Shown one piece after another: positions 1 to 10,386 of a stretch of DNA of 64,000 nucleotides. The DNA comes from Paramecium tetraurelia. Its lineage: Eukaryota; Ciliophora; Oligohymenophorea; Peniculida; Parameciidae. The stretch spans positions 1 to 64,000 of the forward strand of contig NW_001799510.1 of assembly GCF_000165425.1 (NCBI RefSeq), in the 5' to 3' direction. Each line of letters opens with the position of its first letter. The first letter of the stretch is position 1. The notes under the pieces were generated by a model. That model worked only from the letters and a program-made list of their open reading frames with translations. It was not told the origin of the DNA and did not search any database. Both the position numbers and the translations under genes were made by a program.

Positions 1-230
1 ACCCATCCCAATTCCCGGACCGTATAGACTGAGGGTTGCTGAAGGAAATAAGTTAAATTTGGTTTAAGCACTAAACTATAACCGCTACAGAGCAACACAG
101 GGTGAAAGACCAAGTTCCGGTACTTTTCAGGGGTGGACTTCCACTATATATCTCGTAGTGTACACCAAAGGTGGCTCCAATAAGAATTGTGCTTCTAGAT
201 CAGCTCAAGAACAACCATCTCTCTATTAAA
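1..230. other. Base-composition anomaly at window start
   Basis: The first ~230 nt are visibly richer in G and C than anything that follows. On the + strand, frame 2 is open from the window edge to a TGA at 311-313. The peptide is coding-like up to about position 230 and then becomes typical AT-rich intergenic sequence. I do not recognise the peptide. It could be the 3' end of a gene that starts outside the window, an organellar insertion, or an assembly junction. No telomeric C4A2/C3A3 repeats are present here. Confidence 0.3.
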
Positions 231-313
231 TAAATTATCCATATTGTTATTAAAATATTAATTTCATGTTTAATTTCATCGGAGTTATGGTTTAATTTAA
301 TTAATCCTATTGA

Positions 314-748
314 TATTTTGTTAGTTAACACCATATTTCGTTGAATACTGAATTAAGATCTAATTTATCAATTTAATTTATAGAAACAAAAAAGATGAAA
401 CATCTCAACAATTAATTATTGTGAATTTTTGTAATTAAGTTTGTGATTTTCTTATGAATTTAAAATTCTCAGTTCTGTTATTATTAAGTGATGTTAGCTG
501 TTTTTATCATATTCCTTATGATTATTTTTCTTATTTTGACCATATAGATTCATTTTATAATATGATTATAGTGATATAGAAGGTTAGATAACAAAAGCTA
601 GATTGATATAAAATTATCATATTTTTGGGAATATTAATTAAGCATTGATTTTTATATATGAGTTTAACCAAAGGATTAGTGGAAAAATAGATTAAATAAA
701 AATTATAAATGAGACACAGATATTCATCCTCTCACTCCTAATTATTGA
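314..748. other. AT-rich intergenic stretch
   Basis: No coding frame, repeat or RNA gene could be supported here. It is the 5' flank of the TPR-like gene that starts at 749. Confidence 0.5.
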
Positions 749-2160
749 ATGAGATCATCTAGAGTGTAGATTAATAAGGAACCTAAAGAGAAGGACTTCA
801 TCAAAGTAGCTCAATAGTTAACTTATATCCCAATTATGCTGCCATCGATTAGTTAGGAAAGTCTACTTTCTTCAGCTAGAAACACATCTAATCAATCTTC
901 AAAACCTCTCACTCGAAGGAGAATGAATAATCATAGTCAATCAAGATTATCTCTCCATACTAAAAAATCTGATTTGACTCCTCTAACAATAAGATCTCAC
1001 AGCCCTGTAAGCTAATTTTAGTAGCAATATTTTGATGCTATAAAGAATGATGATTGTGAATAAGCTATGGCGATATTAATAAACATGATGATTCTAACTG
1101 TTGATTAAGATAACTTATGTTAGTTGATTAAAACGTTTAGAGTTGCATCGCTAACATTGTTACATTTCCGAGAGTATGGAAAATCAATAATATATGCGAA
1201 GAATACAATATTTTTAAGCGAATTTGCTCGAGATTTCGAAACCATTTAATGGGCATTGCTACATTTGGGAATCATATGCAAATAATTATAAAAATATGAG
1301 ATTGGAAAAATCTTCATAAAAAAAGTATATTTTTCATTAGACTAGAGTCGATAGAATTTACATGGTTCATGTAAAATTAGGATGAGGAATTGAGATGCTA
1401 TGAGGAATTGGGAAAATTGTGTTATTTCAACCGTGAATTGGAACTTGCAAAACAGTTACACGATATGAGCATGGTCGGTAACCAGAGAAGTGATTCTATT
1501 TTAACTATAAGTAAAAAAGGAATTCAATAATTAATCAATAATTATCCTCCGTAATAGATATCTATTGATCAGAATATTTTATCAAAAATAGTTGACTTTC
1601 CTTTTGTTATACGAGCAACTAAAGAAGACAGAGATACTTAAAATAGATATCTCAGATAGCAAAAATTAGAATGTGTTTATATTGACAGAATGTATCCTCA
1701 AAGTGTAGAAGAGATACTAAACAAAGTATTATAAAACCATAATTTCTTTTTTGAGATTCCTATTCCAATTGACTCATCTTACAAAGTTGTGAAACCTAAA
1801 TCAAGAAAGGACAGAATAAAATCTACTTAAATGATTACTTGGATTAAATTAGCTATAGAAAAATAAAAAAATCCAGAATATAAATTCTAACCTAAACCTC
1901 CAGTTGAAAAAGTAGAAAAGAGAAAGCTTACCTTAGATTAAGCAGTGACTGAGAGGGTTAAAGATAAGATTAGAAGTAGTATGGAAATAATATAAGAGAT
2001 CAAATGCATGAAACCAAAAAATGGCGATGTTATTCGATTGACGCATGAAAAGGATCATAAGAGAATTCACGAACATTCTAAGAAGGAACTTCTAAAATAT
2101 GCAGAGTCAAGTTTTTTAAATAAAAACGTAAAGGTTTCTTTTAGTTTGCTTATTTAATGA
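749..2160 (+). CDS. TPR-like repeat protein, 462 aa
   Basis: A Ser/Arg-rich N-terminus of about 100 residues is followed by helical repeats of tetratricopeptide type (for example EYGKSIIYAKNTIFLSEFAR and, after the splice, EELGKLCYFNRELELAKQLH). The C-terminal third is Lys-rich and charged. TPR arrays are protein-docking scaffolds, so the partner cannot be predicted. One 23-nt intron at 1325-1347 ends in GAG; removing it joins two halves of a TPR-like repeat and restores frame over the whole gene. I chose the ATG at 749 because it is the most upstream in-frame ATG before the frame closes. After the TGA at 2158 the same frame stays open for more than 80 codons (next entry), so the annotated stop may be a secondary mutation. 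Specific function unknown. Confidence 0.7.
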
Positions 2161-3090
2161 TATATATTGTTAATTACTTTTAATTTTTATCTCTCGAAAC
2201 CTTCCTATTATATTTGTTTAAATGATTTTAAGAGTTCAGAGCAAGGAAATAAATATCTAGATCATCTTGATATAAAAGGTTTTGATTGGCTATCAAAGTT
2301 TATGAATCTCTCTTAATTGATTATCAACTCATTTAAATTAGATGTTCAAATTGAAAAAATAAATGAAAATCTGAGGTAAGATTTATAAAATCAACTTAAA
2401 CTAATTTAAGTATTCCTAAATTGATTTTTAAAATGAATTACCTCACAAAATGATTTTTTCTAATAATGTAATATATAATCAAGAAGATCATTTATTTAGT
2501 ATAAACCTCCTATTCCAAACCAGTAAAACATTTTGGTTTATTGATGAACTTAAGGCTAAAAATATTTGTAAAAATGAGGCTGCTGCATTCTTCCCCATTG
2601 ATATATGCTAAAGGGAGAAACAATCAAGTTTATGCTTTTGTAGGATTTATCAATTTATCATTATCGTCATCAATTAGAAGTATCAAGAAATATTTTATAT
2701 AAATTGAATCAGAATAATTTCAATTGAACTTTGAGTGTTTAAATTTAGATAATTCCAATATTATTGGAGAAATTAGACACTGAGAATAATGATCTAAACA
2801 TAATTTTTTTATGAAGCATTGCTTAATTTTAATTGGATATCTATTATTTTAAATGTCTTAAATTCAAAATAACAAATCTTTAGCTTAAATTGTCAATATG
2901 ATAAATATTATTCCAAGATACAAACTTTTTAATCACTATTTAGGAGGCTAGATGAAAAAATCATAAATTAAGTAATTAAATTAACTTTTTTTTTAAAGGT
3001 TAAATTTATGGACATTGGGTAATAAATCTAAAAACAATTTCATAAAATGAGTACCAGTTGTAAATTGAATTTGAGATGAATTAATTTATT
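2161..3090 (+). pseudogene. Decayed gene downstream of TPR gene
   Basis: The + strand carries successive open, coding-like segments in different frames with no introns that would join them. The first continues the frame of the upstream gene from 2161 to about 2410 (contains KYLDHLDIKGFDWLSKFMNL). The next is at about 2430-2610 (FWFIDELKAKNICKNEAAAF). Another at about 2615-2780 contains NNQVYAFVGFINLSLSSSIR, and a last open stretch runs to about 3085. Single-base shifts and TGA codons separate them. Amino-acid composition and codon use look like the neighbouring genes, so this is probably an eroding paralogue or the former 3' half of the TPR gene. I do not recognise the family. Confidence 0.45.
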
Positions 3091-3275
3091 GCAATTTAAG
3101 TATATACATAAAATATTCATAAATTCTAAAGTGACATGAAAAGGAGTCTATTTAAATAAAGAATAACACTTAGTAAATAGAAATGAATAGTTTTTATGCT
3201 TTGATTTTGAAAAACATTCTATATGCTTTCATTCAGAAATAATTAATTTGATAATATATTCTTCAAATAATATTC

Positions 3276-5430
3276 ATGATGTATAATAGTCAAATTGAGC
3301 AAAGCTAGTTTTCTGAGGCAATTCAGAAGCTCGAGCTATTTATTAGTTGCAGATAATTAGATGATCTAGACACAGTTAGTGTTAGTGACCCTTATGTAAT
3401 TATGTATCAAAAAAACAACAATTATTGTAAGAATTCGATTAATCTTATTTAGGGACTAAAATTGGACAAACAGAATTGATTTGGAACAATTTAAATCCAA
3501 ATTTTGCGACCTCTATATAATTGGAGTACCATTTTGAAGTTTAACAACATTTAAAAATGGAAGTTCACCATTACATTAGTCCAACCCAATCAAAAGTATG
3601 ATATTTCTGAATATTATAGATAATTGGTATTGCAGAAACAACAGTGGCTGAAATAGCTGGTTCTAAGGATCAAATATATATGGGTGATTTAGTTAATATT
3701 TCTGGAAAGAAAAGTGGAAAAATTATTGTAAAAGCAGACTAAGTTAAATAATGTAATGATGAGATCATCCTTACTTTATCTGGTTAGAGCTTACCTGAAA
3801 CAAGATTTTGGTTTTGGCATGGGACATGTCCATTTTTAAGATTTTATAGATTAAGGAAGGATGATAATAATCCAGTTTTGGTTTATGAAACAGAATTTGC
3901 CAAAGACACAACATCTCCACTTTGGAAATAAATAAGTTGCAAAGCATAAAAATTATGCAATGGCGATTATCAAATGCCAATCAAAGTTGAATTATGGGAT
4001 TATAGAAGTTCTGGTAAGCATAATTATTTAGGGGAAACAACATTTTGTGTAGAAGAATTAAAGGAACATAGTACATAGAATAAAATATTGAAAAAGGAGT
4101 TTAAAAACAAAATGAAAAAGAATGAATCTTCAGGCGTTTTATCATTCAATAAATTTTAATTAAGAACTCGATATACATTTTTAGATTATTGTGCTGGGGG
4201 ATAATAATTAAACTTGATAGTTGCTATTGATTTTACAGCCTCAAATGGTAATCCAAATGATCCAAAGTCACTTCATTACATGACCTAAAATGGTGCTCCT
4301 AGTCAATATTTACAAGCTATTATCAGTGTTGTGGAGATTCTAATCAATTATGATCATGATAAGAAGGTTCCTGTTTATGGCTTTGGATGCAAACCAAGAA
4401 TGAATTTGATTAACACCAATCAAACCCTTCATTTATTCCCACTGAATGATAATCCTGAGGATCCAGAGTAAATTTTATAATTTATATTATTAGAGTATAT
4501 GGTTTAGATGGAATAGTATAATGTTATAGATCCTCACTGCATCATTTATCATTTGATGGTCCCACTTACTTACATCCAATCTTAAAAAATGCTATGGATA
4601 TGGCTTAGCAGTGCAAAGATTAAGGTAGTGAAAATTATTTGATTTTGATGATCCTTACTGATGGACAAACAAATGACATGCAAGCATCTATAGATGATAT
4701 AATTGCTTCCTCAAATTTACCATTATCAGTCATTATCATTGGTATTGGAGATGCCAATTTTAAGAACATGTCAATTTTAGATAATGATGATAAAAGTATG
4801 GTTGATAGCAAAGGAAACAAAGCAGTTAGAGACCTAGTTTAATTTGTTCCGTTCAATGAATTTAAAAATGATCCAGCTCTCTTATCTAAAGAAGTCTTGG
4901 CTGAACTACCAGATTAATTAGTAGAATACATGGAATTAATGGGAATACCCCCTAAGCCACCTAAGAGTAATAATTTTGTATTAATATTAGATATTCAAGC
5001 TAATTAATATTAGATTCCGATCAATAATGCTCCTTAATAGAATATCGGAGTCCCATAGAATCCTCAATATAATGTATATCCTAAAAATTAATAATTTTAA
5101 ACTGATTAAGAAAGTCAATAATATAATTCTTAATAGTAAATTTATTAGCAGTACTAGCAATAACAATATCCATAATAACCTCAATAGTTTATGCCACCTT
5201 AATAATACCCTCCCTAATAATAACAGTACTCTCAACAATAAGTATATCCTCCTTAATAAATATACCCTCCTTAATAATATCCGTCATAATAGAATTTTCA
5301 ATATTAACAATAGTAGGCCCCATAAACAGGTATAGCTACGAAATCTTTGGGTTAGGGCTTAGCATAGTAGGGATTCTTAAAGGGATTTGTTTAGCAAGCT
5401 AATTAATAATTCAACTATCCATCATAGTGA
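3276..5430 (+). CDS. Copine (two C2 domains plus copine/vWA domain), 692 aa
   Basis: Copines are Ca2+-dependent phospholipid-binding proteins that move to membranes when Ca2+ rises. The order is typical: C2A (SVSDPYVIMY, then WTKIGQTELIWNNLNPNF after splicing), C2B (contains VELWDYRSSGKHNYLGETTF), then the copine/vWA domain (LIVAIDFTASNGNPNDPKSL; VPVYGFGCKPR; LDGIVQCYRSSLHHLSFDGP; MILTDGQTNDM; LPLSVIIIGIGDANF). The tail of about 150 residues is a Gln/Tyr/Pro-rich low-complexity segment in which nearly all Gln are TAA/TAG. Three introns, 3427-3452 (26), 3596-3619 (24) and 4468-4493 (26), are each confirmed by restoring the family motif. A second ATG follows immediately at 3279. The Gln-rich tail is longer than in animal copines, which end shortly after the vWA domain. 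Confidence 0.93.
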
Positions 5431-5735
5431 TTATCCTTAAAAAGATATCCACAATTATATTCTAAAATTATTTATTTTTATGTGAGTGTTCATTATATAA
5501 TTTCCAAATCCTATTCTCCTCTGAACATATATTAAAATAAAATGCTGTACCAATCAAGAGCTAAGGTAGTGTATAAATAAAATTGAAGTTGAAAGTAGTT
5601 GTTAAATTATTATAAAACTTTAACAAAATGAATCACTTATAGTCTTTACACAATTGTTTTATTATTTATAAATATTCATGGATGGAATACTAAAGGGTGA
5701 CAAAGAAAATAATAATCGCCAGAATTAATATTTAT
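5431..5735. other. Intergenic
   Basis: AT-rich spacer between two genes on the same strand. No coding or structured element seen. Confidence 0.5.
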
Positions 5736-6728
5736 ATGTCTAATTAGAATAAGAAAGCATCGTACATTAAGCCATTTCTTTTCGGTGGAATTTCAGGGTG
5801 TACAGCTGTTGCAGTTATTATGCCCTTGGATACATGGAAGGTTAGACTTTAGATATATGGGGAAAATAAAGGAATAAGTAATGGTTCAACAAAGGTTTCT
5901 CCAATAGAAGTGGCGAAAGAGATGTATAAAGTGGAGGGATTGAAAGGGTTCTATTAAGGGTATTAAGAAGTAATATGTAATGTTAGAATGGGATCTGCAA
6001 TGTTGAGACAATTAACTTATGCTACAGCCAGACTGGGAATTTACAAAGTAATCGCAGATTCGGTCAAGATCAACTAAAAAAGTAAGATTGACATAATAAA
6101 ATCATTAGGGGATCTCAGATTCTTAGAGAAGGTTGCTGCATCTTCTTTTTCTGGTTTATGCGGAGCTTTGATTGGGAACCCTACCGATATTTGCTTAGTA
6201 AGATTTTAGGCTGATGCAACTTTGCCAATTGCAGAACGTAGGAATTATAAAAATGCCTTTGATGCTTTGTACAGGATTACTAAGGAGGAAGGACTGCCAA
6301 CTTTATGGAGAGGATCAACTCCTACTGTATTAAGAGCAATTGCAATCACAGTTGGTTAATTGACTACTTATGATGAGATCAAAGAATGGTGTATGAAAAT
6401 ATTTTTAAGAAAGACGGAAACAATGTCTGATAGGATCATGTATAATAGATTTTCATAAATTAGGGCTTCAGTTGGGGCTGGTGTGGTTACATCTGTTTTA
6501 TCATTACCTTTTGATAATATTAAGACTAAACTTTAGAAAATGAAAGTTAAAGCTAATGGAAAGTATCCTTATTCAGGAATTGCTGATTGTTTTGTAAAAA
6601 CCATTTAAAGAGAGTAACTTACAGGTTTATGGGTGGGATTACCAGTCTATTTTGCAAGAGTGGCTCCTTAATCAATCATAATATTGTTGGTATAAGATTT
6701 GCTTCATCGTGTATTTGAGACACATTGA
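5736..6728 (+). CDS. Mitochondrial carrier, oxoglutarate/malate type, 321 aa
   Basis: Member of the SLC25 family, six-helix antiporters of the mitochondrial inner membrane. Three repeats are visible, each with a Px[DE]xx[KR]-type signature: MPLDTWKVRLQ, NPTDICLVRFQ and LPFDNIKTKLQ. Spliced sequence YQGMGSAMLRQLTYATARLG closely follows the 2-oxoglutarate/malate carrier, as does ERRNYKNAFDALYRITKEEG. Substrate assignment (2-oxoglutarate/malate or a related dicarboxylate) is by family resemblance only. A 27-nt intron (5960-5986) interrupts the first repeat; its removal restores the conserved arginine-containing helix. Length is normal for the family. The start is the first ATG in frame, followed at once by the first transmembrane segment. 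Confidence 0.92.
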
Positions 6729-6933
6729 TTAATTTAAGTCTTTTTTGGTTCACAATTAAATTTTATATATCTATAAACAATTTTAAGTATAAATTTATCA
6801 AAAATCATTTTGCTTTACATTTGTAAATATTATTATAATGATCTTGAAAAATACTGAGTATGATAACGTTTGTGTTTTATATATCAGATAGTTCTATATC
6901 TTATAATTACAGATAAATTAAATTAGAATAATA

Positions 6934-9276
6934 TCACTATTATACAGATGATTGTCTACTCCTTTACTACGATACTTATTTACTACGGATTATGGATAAA
7001 CGAGCTGGCTATTTAATCTAAACTTGAGTATTGATAAATTCGGATTGATTTGCATAATTGTTTTCAGTGAAATATTTAGTAAATTAAAATGCCTAATCCA
7101 TTCCTTGTAGACCTTCCTTAACCTCATACTGGTTGGTATAAGTATCAAAATTAGTCTTTAAAATGTTCTGAAACTTCTTAAATTCATCATCATCTAAATG
7201 TTCCTACACTTGTTCTACCTCTTTCAATTTCTGTTCCATATCAGATTTGACAGCTATTTATTGGTTATCTACTTCCTCTCTCTTAAAACATTCAATTCTA
7301 ACAAAAGTCTACCATTTCTTTTTCTCCTTTCTCTTGAATTTAGTTCTCCCCTATTTGTCTTAATTAAACACTATTAACTTGTTTGCATCCACTACCAAAT
7401 GAGTCACTTCACATTCAGTACTGTAATGGGCAGTAGATTAGCATGTATAACATTATCCTATTGCTGAGAAATCCTTTTAGAATTCTATCTTATCTTTAAT
7501 CATCCAATACTTCTCGTAATCTTCATTAAATTTAGCCAATGTGCCTAAGAAATCCTCTCTTCTAATTTTGTATAATTAACTGTATTGTAGAGCTTAGGCA
7601 GATGCTTTTCTCTCAAAGCCAGTAAGAAAGGCGAATTCTCCAAAGTACTCTCCCTTTCCCAGTTTCTTTAATACCAATTACTTATTGAAATTATTAGGGA
7701 ATATAGCTATTTACCCTACATTAATGAAGTATATTGATTGATCATCCAAAAATTAAGGATCTTCACCCAAGAATATCATTTCATATTCAGCATAATTCAT
7801 CTCCTAAATAGTTGATGATAGTTCTCTTAGAAATCCCCTTGAAAAGTTAGTACAAAATAGTGGTATTTATAATAGAATTTTTCCACAACTAGCTAATTGT
7901 AATTCTGCCTTCAATTCTGGAGCTAACTCTCCAATGATCTCTTATTCTCCTTGAATATCCCTATTTCCTTCTTAATACCAATGCTCATTCAGATATTACC
8001 TAACACGCTCTCTTAATTACTATGGTACATCCTTAACCATCATATATCTGTTAATCACCAAACGCTGTTAATAGCGTTTGATATCATAGATAGCATATTC
8101 TTCTAAAATCTTAAATATGATATTGACCATCACAGCAAAAATGAGAACCGCAAATAGTATGCCTCCCATACCAACCAACACTTCAAAAGTATTAAGAGGC
8201 TACATATCTCCATATCCCATTGTTGTTGTTGTTGTACCTACACTGAAATAATAGGAATAGAAGAATTTTTAGATCTAAGTCAATTCACTTATGGCTCCGA
8301 AATTGCCTTCATGAGTCAACCAGGAATTGTATCCGTTGTTGGTTGCATAGAGACAAGCCAGATACCATATGCATGCGTAGACAATAAAGACGAATTAAAG
8401 GACTGCTAAGACTTTTCCAATTTAAAATATTGTACGCACTCTACGATGAAGCATAACGATTTCACCAAATTAAAAGGAAATACGAGTTAATGATGGATAT
8501 TTCAAATAGAAAAAAAGATACAACCATCTTTCGTTATATGTTGAAATAATTGATCTGATTAACAAGGCTAAGGTTGCAATCACATCAAATAAAAACCTCG
8601 ATTACAAATATCTATGAGCAATTTTGGCTCTATCCACTACGAGGTTTCCATGTGAATAATAAGCCATATGAAATTCTAAGCACATATCAAATGAAAAGGT
8701 CACCAAAGCCAAGACAGCAATTAGAATTTTGGCCCATTCAGGTACAAACTCATATTAAAACAAACTTTTACTTCCCAAACTTCTTTGTCAAATGAAATAT
8801 AGATTGGAATTTCATAAAAGAAAAATATAATTATTAATCCTACCCAACCTTTCCAAAATAAGAGACCTGGAGTGTTCGGATAGAAAATTGGGATTGCCTC
8901 ATGAACTATGAAATATTGCAATTTCTCATACACTTTTTATAAAATCCAGGCAAATTCATTTCTACTTATTTGACTTCCTTAGAATCAGCACTATGTTCAG
9001 CTACATCGTCATTATAGACTTTTTGAAGCAACCTCAATTTTTCTTCAGGTTATATCTCATTGCTCTTGTAATATTCATAAATATCCTCAACTTGTGTCTT
9101 ATTTCCTTTTTTGTAATTTTCTTAGATTCTATACTTATTAATGATATCGTCATAGCCTTTTATTTTGCTGTCTGCAATTAAGCACCATTATTGATGTGCT
9201 TCATCTGCTGATCCCCATATTAAGTCATTTCTACGCTATCTGTGGACGAGTTAATCGAGTTCTGTTCTTTATTCAT
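6934..9276 (-). CDS. Cyclic-nucleotide-binding K+ channel with zinc knuckle, 754 aa
   Basis: Voltage-gated-like channel of the KCNH/CNG/HCN superfamily. After a ~130-residue cytosolic N-terminus come S1 (begins GLLFWKGWVGLIIIFFFYEI), further membrane segments, a weak S4 (LTRISFQFGEIVMLHRRVRT), and a pore with selectivity filter TTTTTMGYGDM near residue 330, so K+ selectivity is expected. A C-linker (EEYAIYDIKRYQQRLVINRY) leads into a cyclic-nucleotide-binding fold (LGKGEYFGEFAFLTGFERKA). Past it, near residue 580, is a CCHC zinc knuckle CYTCQSTAHYSTEC. In ciliates such channels shape ciliary membrane potential. Introns: 9157-9185 (29, AAG), 8906-8931 (26, TAG) and 8749-8771 (23, GAG). The ATG at 9276 is the one that makes the spliced frame continuous; the upstream ATG at 9305 is out of frame. 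Confidence 0.93.
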
Positions 9277-9390
9277 ATTTAAATTAATTAGATATAATTC
9301 ATCATTGTGTGTTCAAATATAGTAAACACTTATTCAAATCTAATAATAAAGATCTTAATATTAAAATGTATAATCATTAACAAATAACAA

Positions 9391-10286
9391 TCACAACAAG
9401 ATATATGCTTTATTTTCAATCCAAAAATTGTCCTTGATAATATCCACATAAAACTCCTTAACTTACAAATCCTCTTTCTATTGGTTAGGGAGTTGATTCA
9501 ATTCCTATTAGTTGAGATCCTTGTATTTTTACTTTTTCTTTTACTTTTTATTCAATTTTTATTATTCTTTGGAATCCACATCTAATTCAACCTTTAAGTT
9601 AACTCTTTCTTAAGTAGGCTATCTTATTATGGTTGTTCCTTTTTTGAACATTTCAAGCTCATTATTATAGTTTTTTCCTAGTTTAGAAAATAGCAATTCA
9701 TTTTTATCCCCTGCATTTGTACCAGCTAATGTTTTTTCAGACTCCTATTTATTCATGCCTTTCTGAACTAATCCCCAGAAACACGTATTGTATAAATTAT
9801 TAATATGACAATCCGCTTATCTCCAGGACAAATAATCTCTAATGTTTTATAGATCTGGATAACAGACACATCTTGCATCAAAAATAGGGATGTATGGAAA
9901 TTGCAAAGGTTTCTTCATGAATTTCTCAAAATTCAATGTCTAGATTAAGTATAAATGCATACATAAACTGAAGTGAATGTAGAACAAACACATGTAGCTA
10001 TTTTATCTGATCTTCTGCTATATAACTCACTATCCTTTTTTAATACAAATGAAAATTCATCAGATTGTCCGTATGCAATTTAAATATCAGGAAATGTTTC
10101 CATAACAACACAAGCACTGAAACTCATTAGTTTAAGTCCTTGTTCATCATTAGGTTTTTCGAAATCATAACATTTTGTGAATTTGTGAAATCCCTTTCCA
10201 TCTATTCTGACTACAATGTATGTGTTTGGTAAGAGATTCTGCATTTATTCAAATTGCTTGACATACTCAAATTTAGAATTGGCCAT
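9391..10286 (-). CDS. THG1: tRNA-His guanylyltransferase, 290 aa
   Basis: Adds the G at position -1 of tRNA-His in a 3'-5' polymerase reaction; this G is the identity element for histidyl-tRNA synthetase. The sequence starts [13 protein letters not shown] and has the hallmark segments of the family: [13 protein letters not shown] with the first metal-binding Asp, [14 protein letters not shown] with the catalytic Asp-Glu pair, and the tRNA-binding motif [15 protein letters not shown] 23-nt intron at 9940-9962 splits the catalytic domain, and its removal rejoins SVY to TLNFEKF. The last ~80 residues are Lys/Gln-rich and beyond the core fold. Length (290) matches fungal and animal THG1. No anticodon or partner information is visible nearby. 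Confidence 0.94.
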
Positions 10287-10386
10287 TTAATTACTAATGA
10301 ACTTTATAATTAATATTAATCTCTTAAGTTAATTAATAAATTCTTTTTTAATTTAATATTATCAAAAAATTATCCTCAAAATTTTT

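Noticed and set aside
4987..5238. Leu-rich open frame on the - strand
   Set aside because: It is the shadow of the Gln-rich copine tail; TAA/TAG-rich glutamine runs read as Leu on the other strand.
9276..9305. Earlier start for the K+ channel at 9305
   Set aside because: Position arithmetic shows this ATG is out of frame; a TGA at 9301-9299 closes the exon-1 frame upstream, and the 29-nt intron at 9157-9185 joins the ATG at 9276 instead.
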